A stretch of 64,000 bases of DNA from Haloferax sulfurifontis ATCC BAA-897 (GTDB lineage: Archaea; Halobacteriota; Halobacteria; Halobacteriales; Haloferacaceae): the NCBI RefSeq assembly GCF_000337835.1, contig NZ_AOLM01000016.1, positions 1-64,000 of the forward strand. The letters run 5' to 3'. The notes under the pieces are model-generated. The model was not told where the DNA came from. It saw nothing but the letters and a program-made list of their open reading frames with translations, and did not search any database. Both the position numbers and the translations under genes were made by a program. Each line of letters starts with the position of its first letter. The first letter of the stretch is position 1. Below, one piece after another: positions 55,107 to 62,428 of the stretch.

Positions 55107-56366
55107 ATGAGCCTCGAACTCACGGCACCCGCCCCCGAGGAGCCATCCGTCGCCGACGACGGCACCTGGCTCGAATGTATCGCGTGCGGCGCGCAGTTCG
55201 CGCCGTTCGAGGACGTTCGGTACACCTGCGACGACTGCGACGGCCTCCTCGAAGTCCGCTACGCGTCCCCGCCGACGTGGGACGACTTCGAGGGCCGCGG
55301 CGTCTGGCGCTACAACGCCGCGCTCCCCTTCGAGGAGGGCGTCTCGCTCCCCGAGGGCGCGACGCCGCTCCACGAGGTCCCGCGCCTCGAAGCCGACGTG
55401 GGCGTCGAGACCCTCCGCGTCAAACACGAGGGGATGAACCCCACCGGCTCGTTCAAGGACCGCGGCATGACCGTCGGCGTCCGCGTGGCGAAGGAACTCG
55501 GCGTCGGCCGCCTCGCCTGCGCCTCGACCGGGAACACCTCCGCGGCGCTCGCCGCCTACGGCGCGCGCGGCGGGATGGAGACGCTCGTGTTGCTCCCCGC
55601 CGGCAAGGTCGCCGCCGGGAAAATCGCGCAGGCGTCGCTCCACGACGCGCGCATCCTCGAAGTCGACGGCAACTTCGACTCCTGTCTCGACATCGTACAG
55701 GACCTCGCCGCCCGCGGCGAGGCGTACCTCCTCAACTCGCTGAACCCCTTCCGACTGGAGGGCCAGAAGACCATCGGCCTCGAAATCCTCGAAGAGTTCC
55801 ACGAGGACTACGGCACCTACCCGGACCGCATCGTCCTCCCCGTCGGCAACGCGGGCAACACCTCCGCGCTCTACAAGGCGTTCCGCGAACTCGTCCAGTC
55901 GGGCGCGCTCGACGCCGACGACGTGCCGAAACTGACCGGCGTGCAGGCCGAGGGCGCGGCCCCGATGGTCGAGGCCATCGAGAACGGCTGGGACGAGACC
56001 CGCCGCTGGGACGAGGTCGAGACGCGCGCGACCGCCATCCGCATCGGCAACCCGGTCAACGCGCCGAAGGCGCTCCCCGGCATCCGCGAGACGAACGGCA
56101 CGGCCGTCGCCGTCTCCGACGAGGAGATCACCGAGGCACAGCGCGACCTCGCGGGCGAGGGCGTCGGCGTCGAACCCGCCTCCGCCGCCTCCGTCGCCGG
56201 CCTCCGAAAGCTCCGCGCCGAGGGCGTCGTCGACGTGGACGAACAGGTCGTCTGTCTCACGACGGGTCACCTCCTGAAGGACCCCGACGCGGCGTTCGAG
56301 GCGGGCGACGACCCCGAACCCGTCCCGAACGACACCGAGGCGGTCCTCGAACACCTCGCCGAGTAG
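55107..56366 (+). CDS. thrC: Threonine synthase
   Basis: A 419-residue PLP enzyme. An N-terminal zinc ribbon (Cys24, Cys27, Cys41, Cys44), common in archaeal threonine synthases, precedes the fold II PLP domain with Schiff-base Lys117 in PTGSFKDRG and the phosphate loop GNTSAAL. It converts O-phosphohomoserine to threonine. Start chosen at MSLELTAP. Monocistronic, 94 bases after the wHTH gene on the same strand. Confidence 0.95.
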   Translation: MSLELTAPAPEEPSVADDGTWLECIACGAQFAPFEDVRYTCDDCDGLLEVRYASPPTWDDFEGRGVWRYNAALPFEEGVSLPEGATPLHEVPRLEADVGVETLRVKHEGMNPTGSFKDRGMTVGVRVAKELGVGRLACASTGNTSAALAAYGARGGMETLVLLPAGKVAAGKIAQASLHDARILEVDGNFDSCLDIVQDLAARGEAYLLNSLNPFRLEGQKTIGLEILEEFHEDYGTYPDRIVLPVGNAGNTSALYKAFRELVQSGALDADDVPKLTGVQAEGAAPMVEAIENGWDETRRWDEVETRATAIRIGNPVNAPKALPGIRETNGTAVAVSDEEITEAQRDLAGEGVGVEPASAASVAGLRKLRAEGVVDVDEQVVCLTTGHLLKDPDAAFEAGDDPEPVPNDTEAVLEHLAE

Positions 56367-56468
56367 GGCGTCCGGCCCGGTACCGACCCGTCGCCGACGG
56401 CCGCGCACGACGGCGCTCGGAGCCCTCGGTCCGCGGGCGATGACGCGCGTCGGGTGCGCGTCTGACAC

Positions 56469-56500
56469 ATTCTTTTCATTCTGTGGTACGTCGTGCCACA
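56469..56500 (+). promoter_or_regulatory. Promoter and inverted repeat of the Ser-rich protein gene
   Basis: A T-rich ATTCTTTTCATT (56469-56480) is followed by TGTGGTAC-GTC-GTGCCACA (56482-56500), an inverted repeat with seven of eight paired bases. It ends 2 bases before the ATG at 56503, where a repressor would cover the transcription start. Confidence 0.45.
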
Positions 56501-56502
56501 CG

Positions 56503-57024
56503 ATGTCGCTCAGTAGCATGCCGACCGGAACCGTCAGTCGAGACGGGGCCGGGTCGAGAACGTACCCCCCGGACGGAACCGAAACCGGGTCGTCCACGGC
56601 CGCGGCCTCGTCGCCAGCCGCGTCCTCGACTTCGTCCGCGTCTTCACTCGCGTCCACGTCTTCACCCGCGTCCGCGTCCCCATCCGCGTCCGCGCCGCCT
56701 CGCGGTCGTCGTCAGTCGTCGCCTCCCGCCGACGCGCGGGGCCGAGACGCCCTCCGGCGCGAGAACGAGGCGCTCCGCCGCGCGAACGCCCGGCTCAACG
56801 CCCGTCTCGACAGCGCCGACGCCGACCGACAGCAGATAATCGACCGCTACGAACGGCTGTTGGCCGAGAGCCGCGGTCGCGGTCGAACGCGGCCCCACGG
56901 CCGCTCGGGCCGGCGGAACGACCGGTCCCGCCGCTCCGGGAGCGAATCGAGCGCGGCCGACGCGGTGCGGACCGCCGTCGGTCGCGTGGTCGACCGGGTC
57001 GCGTCGGCGCTCGGCCGACGGTAG
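56503..57024 (+). CDS. Ser/Ala-rich protein with a coiled-coil core, 173 residues
   Basis: The N-terminal half (about 1-75) is low-complexity Ser/Thr/Ala/Pro. The middle has a basic coiled coil RENEALRRANARLNARLDSADADRQQI (in part, about 85-120), and the tail is Arg/Gly/Ser-rich with a final helix AADAVRTAVGRVVDRVASALG. No known domain. The high Arg content is unusual for this proteome and might reflect DNA or RNA binding. Start at ATG 56503, after an inverted repeat that could be an operator. Low certainty on function. Confidence 0.6.
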   Translation: MSLSSMPTGTVSRDGAGSRTYPPDGTETGSSTAAASSPAASSTSSASSLASTSSPASASPSASAPPRGRRQSSPPADARGRDALRRENEALRRANARLNARLDSADADRQQIIDRYERLLAESRGRGRTRPHGRSGRRNDRSRRSGSESSAADAVRTAVGRVVDRVASALGRR

Positions 57025-57072
57025 TGCGGGCGGTGCGGGCGTTCGTTTAGAAAGAGGCGCGGGTCGGCCGCC

Positions 57073-58650
57073 TCAGAGCGTGATGAGGTCGACGTCGATG
57101 ATGCGGTCGTCGGCGAGGAGCTTCTCGCGGACCCTGTCCGGCACGTCGTCGTCGAGGTTGTAGACGGTCAGTGCCTCGCCGCCGGCCTTCGCGCGGCGGG
57201 CGTTGAACATCCCGGCGATGTTCACGTCGTTCTCGCCGAGGACGGTCCCGATGAAGCCGATGACGCCCGGCTTGTCGTAGTTGCGGGCGACGAGCATCTG
57301 GCCGTACGGGATGGCGTCGAGGCGGTAGCCGTTGATGCGGACGATGCGCGGGTCCTCGCCGGTGAAAAGCGTCCCGGAGACGGTCATCTCCTCGTCGCCG
57401 TTGCGGACGGTGACGGTCACGAGGCTCTGGAAGTCGTCCGACTGGCGGGACTTCGACTCGACGACCTCGATACCGCGCTCCTTGGCGACCTGCGGGGCGT
57501 TGACGGCGTTGACCTGCCATTCGAGCGGCGCGAAGACGCCCTTCAGCGCGGAGGCCGTGACGAGTTCGATGTCCTCGCCCGCGATGTCGCCGGTGTACGT
57601 GACTTCGACTTCGCCGAGGCGGCCGTCGAGCAGTTGGGCGGCGATTTTCCCGGCGGTCTCGGCGAGACCGATGTACGGCTGGATGCGCGGGAAGGCGCTC
57701 TCGTCGACCGAGGGCGCGTTGAGCGCGTTGATGACCGGCTCGTCGCGGAACGCGGCGACGATTTGGTCGGCCGTCGAGACGGCGACGTTCTCCTGTGCGG
57801 CCGAGGTGGACGCGCCGAGGTGCGGCGTGACGACCACGTCGTCGACGGAGAGAAGCGGGTTGTCGGGCGAGACGGGCTCGTCGGCGAACACGTCCACCGC
57901 GGCCCCGTCGATGACGCCGGCGTCGACGGCCTCGGCGAGGGCGGCCTCGTCGACGACGCCGCCGCGAGCGCAGTTGACGAGGTAGCCGCTCCCCATCGTT
58001 TCGAGCTCGTCGGTGGAGATGAGTCCCTCCGTCTCGGGGGTCAGCGGCGTGTGGACGGTGAGGAAGTCGGCGCGGGCGAGACAGGCGTCGAACTCGACGA
58101 GTTCGGCACCGAGCTGGTCGGCGCGCTCCTCGCCGATGTAGGGGTCGTAGGCGACGATGTCCATCCCGAGCGACGAGAACTTCTTTGCGACCTCCTGGCC
58201 GACGCGGCCGAGGCCGACGACGCCGAGGGTCTTGCCGTTGACCTCGTTGCCGAGGTAGTCGGACTTAGCCCACTCGCCGTTCTTCAGGCGGGCGTGGGCC
58301 TGCGGAATCGAGCGCGCGGCGGCGAAGCCCATCGCGACCGTGTGCTCGGCGGCGGCGCGGACGTTCCCCTCGGGCGCGTTGGCGACGATGACTCCGTGTT
58401 GGGTCGCGGCGTCGATGTCGATGTTGTCGACGCCGATGCCGGCGCGTCCGACGATGACGAGGTCGGGAGCCGCCTCGAACACCTCGGCGGTCACCTGCGT
58501 TCCGGAGCGGACGATGAGTCCGTTCGCGTCGGAGACGGCTTCGAGTAGCGCGTCACCTTCGACGTCGTACGCGGTCTCTACCTCGTAACCGGCCTCGCGT
58601 AACCGGTCCAGACCCGCGTCGGCGATCGGGTCCGTGACGAGTACCTTCAT
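57073..58650 (-). CDS. serA: D-3-phosphoglycerate dehydrogenase
   Basis: A 525-residue type-I PGDH. The NAD motif is GLGRVGQEVA (near 147), the catalytic Arg, Glu and His are in NCARGGVVDE, DVFADEP and HLGAST, followed by the intervening ASB domain (about 315-445) and a C-terminal ACT domain (about 452-525) that binds serine in relatives. It makes 3-phosphohydroxypyruvate in serine synthesis. Start chosen at MKVLVTDPIADAGLDRL; a longer frame upstream is rejected. serB lies 1.4 kb away on the other strand. Confidence 0.96.
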   Translation of the reverse strand: MKVLVTDPIADAGLDRLREAGYEVETAYDVEGDALLEAVSDANGLIVRSGTQVTAEVFEAAPDLVIVGRAGIGVDNIDIDAATQHGVIVANAPEGNVRAAAEHTVAMGFAAARSIPQAHARLKNGEWAKSDYLGNEVNGKTLGVVGLGRVGQEVAKKFSSLGMDIVAYDPYIGEERADQLGAELVEFDACLARADFLTVHTPLTPETEGLISTDELETMGSGYLVNCARGGVVDEAALAEAVDAGVIDGAAVDVFADEPVSPDNPLLSVDDVVVTPHLGASTSAAQENVAVSTADQIVAAFRDEPVINALNAPSVDESAFPRIQPYIGLAETAGKIAAQLLDGRLGEVEVTYTGDIAGEDIELVTASALKGVFAPLEWQVNAVNAPQVAKERGIEVVESKSRQSDDFQSLVTVTVRNGDEEMTVSGTLFTGEDPRIVRINGYRLDAIPYGQMLVARNYDKPGVIGFIGTVLGENDVNIAGMFNARRAKAGGEALTVYNLDDDVPDRVREKLLADDRIIDVDLITL

Positions 58651-58787
58651 GCGCGTAGGGTCAGACCCGCGCGGGTTAAGGGTTGTCACAACGGCCGATA
58701 TCGTGACATTGAGACTGTCTCGCACGGTTTGGGGAGCGACGTGCTCGCCCACTAGTATTATCTGCCCGAACCCGATAGATTCGGTAG

Positions 58788-59453
58788 ATGGTCTTCCGTC
58801 CCGAGAACGCTTCGCCGGCGACGCAACCGCCCGAGGTGTCGCTTCCGGATTCCGGTTCCGTGCTCATCGCCGGCCCGACGATGACGCGGAAGCGGCGGCT
58901 CATGCTCTCGATGCTCGCGCCCGGCGAGCGCGACGACGCGGGGACGGTCGTCGTGACGACGAAAAAGCCCGCGCCGAGCATCGCACGGGAGCTGTCGTAC
59001 ATCAGCGGGTCGCCCCCGGAGCAGTTCGAGGTCATCGACACGACGAGCGTCGCCGACCTCCTCGGCGACCGCGCCGACGCGGGGAACCTCCGGTACGTCT
59101 CTAGCCCCGGCGACCTGACCGGCATCGGCATCCACCTGACCGAGTCGCTCCGGGAGTACTACGAGGCGAGCCGGTCGGCCCGCGTCGGCCTGCACGTCCT
59201 CTCGACGCTCGTGATGTACACCGACCTCAAGCGGCTGTTCCAGTTCCTGCACGTCATCACGGGTCGCATCTCGGCGGCGGACTTTTCGGGCGTGTTCACG
59301 CTCGACACCGGCTTCGTCGACGAGCGCGAACTCGCGCTCCTCAAACAGCCGTTCGACGGCTTCGTCGAGACGCGCGACACCGACGGCGACCCCGAGTTCC
59401 GAGTCCGCGGCCTCGACGACGGCCCGCGGTCGTGGACGCCGCTTCGAATCTGA
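58788..59453 (+). CDS. Haloarchaeal RecA/KaiC-like-fold protein, 221 residues
   Basis: The N terminus has SVLIAGPTMTRKRRLMLSML, a degenerate P-loop-like start without the usual GxGK(S/T). Later segments (ARVGLHVLSTLVMYTDLKRLFQFLHVITGRI in part) and VFTLDTGFVDERE resemble a KaiC- or RecA-like core. ATP binding is not assured. Found in haloarchaea as an uncharacterised family. Divergent from serA (137 bases). Function unknown. Confidence 0.65.
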   Translation: MVFRPENASPATQPPEVSLPDSGSVLIAGPTMTRKRRLMLSMLAPGERDDAGTVVVTTKKPAPSIARELSYISGSPPEQFEVIDTTSVADLLGDRADAGNLRYVSSPGDLTGIGIHLTESLREYYEASRSARVGLHVLSTLVMYTDLKRLFQFLHVITGRISAADFSGVFTLDTGFVDERELALLKQPFDGFVETRDTDGDPEFRVRGLDDGPRSWTPLRI

Positions 59454-59496
59454 GCGGGCGTCGCGGCCGCCCCGCGGACGTGCTTACGAGTGGCAC

Positions 59497-59934
59497 TTAC
59501 GAGAGGTGCGTCACCGCGAGGTCGACCAGCGGCGAGTTCGCCCGGTCGAACGTCGCGATGGCCCCCGACCACTCGTCGTGCGGATAGATGGCGACGACGA
59601 CCTCGTCGAACCACCTGATGACGGCGTTCAAATCCCCGTAGTCGCCGAGTTCGGGCTCGTTGACGGGCTCGCCGAGCGCCTTCATCACGAGCGTCTTCAC
59701 GCGCTCGCCGCGCTCCTCGGGTCCGAGTGCCTCGTCGATATCCTCGCGGAGGTAGAGCAGTTCGAACGTCTCGCCGTCGTACTGACCGACCGCGCGCACG
59801 TCGGCGTCGTCGAGGTCGCGCAGGCTTCGGACGAACTGTCGGAGCGGGCTGTCGTCCCCGTTGCCGAAGTCGTCGGTCAGGTCCGCTTCGACGTCGCTGA
59901 GCGTCTCGTGTTCGGCGTCGTGACGGTCGTCCAT
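59497..59934 (-). CDS. Conserved haloarchaeal protein, 145 residues
   Basis: Acidic N terminus followed by SPLRQFVRSLRDLDDADVRAVGQYDGETFELLYLREDI (in part) and a C-terminal part with RWFDEVVVAIYPHDEWSGAIATFDR. Mixed helices and strands, no cysteines, no membrane segment. Convergent with the 221-residue gene (44 bases apart). Function unknown; no motif recognised. Confidence 0.7.
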   Translation of the reverse strand: MDDRHDAEHETLSDVEADLTDDFGNGDDSPLRQFVRSLRDLDDADVRAVGQYDGETFELLYLREDIDEALGPEERGERVKTLVMKALGEPVNEPELGDYGDLNAVIRWFDEVVVAIYPHDEWSGAIATFDRANSPLVDLAVTHLS

Positions 59935-60079
59935 ACGTGCTTGTCAGGGAGACGACGGATAAATAGCTGTGCGCGGTCACCCCTCATTTCCCGCCGGTGG
60001 CCGACTCGCCAGCGCGCGTCCCCCGCCGCATAACTGCCGACGCGGAAGCTTTGAAACCCCGCGGCGACGACGGGCAGAT

Positions 60080-60727
60080 ATGCGCATCATCGCCTTCGAC
60101 TTCGACGGCACGCTCTCGGACTCCGAGATGACGGTCCTCCTCGGCAAGAAGAACGGCACGGCCGACGAGATGGCCGACATCACCGAGCGGGCCATGAACG
60201 ACGAGATGAGCTACGCGGAGAGCCTCCGGTCGCGCGCCCGCCTCCTCGAAGGCCTCGAAGAGGAACTCGCAGAAGAGGCCTACGGCGAGGTCGAACTCCG
60301 CCCCAGCGCGGCCGACCTCATCCAGCGCCTCCGCGACTACGGCCACCACGTCGCCATCTTCACCGGCGGGTTCGAACGCGGTGTCGAGCGCGCGCTCGAA
60401 AAGGAGGGCGTCGAGGTCGACGACATCGTCTCGAACCGCCTGCCCGTGAAGGGCGGCCGCCTCACCGGCGACGTGGAGGGGTCGCTCATCGAGGGCACGA
60501 AGGACACGGCGCTGGAGAATCACGCCGCCGAACACGACGTCCCGATGGACCGCACTGTCGCGGTCGGCGACGGCGCGAACGACCTGCCGATGCTCGAAGT
60601 CGCCGGCCTCTCGGTCGGCTTCGTCCCCAAGGACGCGGTCCGCCCGGCCTGCGACGCCGTCGTCGCCTCCATGGACCGACTCGGAAAGCTCTTCGAGAGC
60701 CACGGGATTCTCGACGCCGACGAGTAG
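60080..60727 (+). CDS. serB: Phosphoserine phosphatase (HAD superfamily)
   Basis: A 215-residue HAD phosphatase. Motif I DFDGTLSD holds the nucleophile Asp7 and acid Asp9, motif II is FTGGFERGVE, and motif III/IV includes the Lys in IEGTKDTAL and GDGANDLPML. The cap is helical. It hydrolyses phosphoserine, the last step of serine synthesis. The start MRIIAFDFDGT is clear, and longer upstream frames are rejected. Located 1.4 kb from serA, consistent with a serine-pathway neighbourhood. Confidence 0.93.
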   Translation: MRIIAFDFDGTLSDSEMTVLLGKKNGTADEMADITERAMNDEMSYAESLRSRARLLEGLEEELAEEAYGEVELRPSAADLIQRLRDYGHHVAIFTGGFERGVERALEKEGVEVDDIVSNRLPVKGGRLTGDVEGSLIEGTKDTALENHAAEHDVPMDRTVAVGDGANDLPMLEVAGLSVGFVPKDAVRPACDAVVASMDRLGKLFESHGILDADE

Positions 60728-60750
60728 CCTGATTGTGGTCTGCTAACACT

Positions 60751-60759
60751 TATCATATT
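60751..60759 (+). promoter_or_regulatory. TATA element of the 63-residue membrane protein
   Basis: TATCATATT is centred 24 bases before the ATG at 60779, predicting a leaderless mRNA. Confidence 0.6.
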
Positions 60760-60778
60760 TCGGCCCGTAGCACCGCAC

Positions 60779-60970
60779 ATGCCAATCAGCGACGTCAACA
60801 CGCCCGAGATCTGGGTGGCGGGCTTCGCCTTCGTGGTCCTCGCGCTCGCCGCCCTGTCCGAGGGCGTCGTCCTCTTCGACGTCCGGACACTCGGCGTCGA
60901 CGAGTCGATTCCCGCGGCCGTGGCAGTCGTGGGGACGATGCTGGCGCTGTGGTGGTTCGACGACGGGTGA
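60779..60970 (+). CDS. Small membrane protein, 63 residues, two segments
   Basis: Starts MPISDVNTPEIWVAGFAFVVLALAALSEGV (in part) and ends VAVVGTMLALWWFDDG. Two hydrophobic segments (about 11-31 and 44-59) flank an acidic loop. Convergent with lpdA (30 bases apart). Function unknown; promoter context is convincing. Confidence 0.65.
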   Translation: MPISDVNTPEIWVAGFAFVVLALAALSEGVVLFDVRTLGVDESIPAAVAVVGTMLALWWFDDG

Positions 60971-61000
60971 AAACAAAAAAGCCGGGCTGTTCTGCGGCGT

Positions 61001-62428
61001 TTACCGATTCAGCGTGTGAATCGCCTGCCCGAGCGCGTTCTCGGCGGCCTCCATGACCGCTTCCGCGAGCGTCGGGTGAGTGTGGATGGTCGAGGCCACG
61101 TCTTCGAGCGTCGCGCCCATCTCGATGGCGAACGCGAGTTCGGCGATGAGCTCCGAGGCCTCGGGGCCGACGATTTGCGCCCCGAGGACGAAGCCGGACT
61201 CCTCGTCGGCGACGACGCGGACGAAGCCGTCTGCGTGGTTCGTCGTCAGCGCGCGGCCGGACGCCCGGAACGGCATCTGCCCGACGACGGGCGTGAAGCC
61301 GGCTTCCTCGGCGTCGGCCTCGGTCATGCCGACCGTGCCGATTTCGGGGTCGGTGAAGACGGCGGCGGGGACGGCCTGACTGTCGAAGGCGACCGGTTCG
61401 CCGGCGACGTGCTCGGCGGCGACGATGCCCTCTTTCGAGGCGACGTGCGCGAGCATCGGCGTGTCCTCGACCACGTCGCCGACGGCGTAGATGTGCTCCA
61501 CGTCGGTGCGGCGGCACTCGTCGACCGAGAGGAACCCGCGGTCGTCGGCGTCGAGGCCGGCGCTCTCGATGTCCATCGTGTCGGTGACGGGCGAGCGCCC
61601 GACGGCGACGAGCACCTTGTCGGCGCGGTACTCGTTTTCCTCGCCGTCTTCGGTCTCGGTCGTCACCATGATGCCGTCGTCCTCCTCGCGCCAGCCGCTT
61701 GCTCCCTCGCCGAAGTGCATGTCGATGCCGAGGTCCTCGGCGCGCTTGCGGACGACGCGGGCCACGTCGGACTCGTAGCCCGGCAGGATGTCGTCGAGCA
61801 TCTCGACGACGGTCACGTCCGCGCCGAGCTTGGCGAACGTCGTGGACAGCTCCATCCCGATGTAGCCGCCGCCGACGACGACCAGTCGCTCCGGGACGGT
61901 GTCGGCTTCGAGGGCGTCCCGCGACGACCACACCGGCTCGTCGCCGAAGTCGAAGCCGGGTATCTGGATGACGCGCGAGCCGGTGGCGATGATGCAGTGT
62001 TCGAACTCGATGGTCTCCGAGCCCTGCCCCTCGCCGCCGTGGGCGATACGGACCGCGTTTTCGTCTTTGAACCGGGCGGTCCCCTCGATGAGGTTGACGC
62101 CGTTTGCCTTACAGAGCTTCTCGACGCCGCCTGTGAGTTGGTCCACGACGCCGTTCTTCCAGTCGCGCAGTTGCGACATGTCGACGACGGGGTCGGCGTG
62201 GATGCCCATCTCCTCGGCGTTGCCCGCCTCGTGGGCGAGGTTCGCGCCCGTGATGAGCGCCTTCGAGGGGATACAGCCGTAGTTGAGGCAGGTGCCCCCG
62301 TAGGCGTCCTTCTCGACGAGCGTCGTGTCGATGCCGTTCTGTGCGGCGCGGATGGCGGCGACGTAGCCGCCCGGTCCCGCGCCGATGACGAGCAGTTCGG
62401 TTCCGGTTGCGATGTCTCCGACGACCAT
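61001..62428 (-). CDS. lpdA: Dihydrolipoamide dehydrogenase (E3)
   Basis: A 475-residue E3. It has the FAD motif GAGPGGYVAA, the redox disulfide GGTCLNYGCIPSK, an NAD-binding GGGYIGMEL segment and the C-terminal dimer-interface His-Glu pair IHTHPTLAEAV. It reoxidises dihydrolipoamide of 2-oxoacid dehydrogenase complexes. Its ATG overlaps the stop of the upstream E2 gene by one base (TAATG), so the two are one operon. Known work on Haloferax volcanii reports E3 present while intact complex activity is hard to detect. Confidence 0.96.
   Translation of the reverse strand: MVVGDIATGTELLVIGAGPGGYVAAIRAAQNGIDTTLVEKDAYGGTCLNYGCIPSKALITGANLAHEAGNAEEMGIHADPVVDMSQLRDWKNGVVDQLTGGVEKLCKANGVNLIEGTARFKDENAVRIAHGGEGQGSETIEFEHCIIATGSRVIQIPGFDFGDEPVWSSRDALEADTVPERLVVVGGGYIGMELSTTFAKLGADVTVVEMLDDILPGYESDVARVVRKRAEDLGIDMHFGEGASGWREEDDGIMVTTETEDGEENEYRADKVLVAVGRSPVTDTMDIESAGLDADDRGFLSVDECRRTDVEHIYAVGDVVEDTPMLAHVASKEGIVAAEHVAGEPVAFDSQAVPAAVFTDPEIGTVGMTEADAEEAGFTPVVGQMPFRASGRALTTNHADGFVRVVADEESGFVLGAQIVGPEASELIAELAFAIEMGATLEDVASTIHTHPTLAEAVMEAAENALGQAIHTLNR

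Noticed and set aside
59983-60003. CACCCCTCATTTCCCGCCGG near serB, similar to an ORB on the minus strand.
   Set aside because: Core GTTTC is ATTTC and the GTGGA half does not match; several mismatches make it no better than chance.
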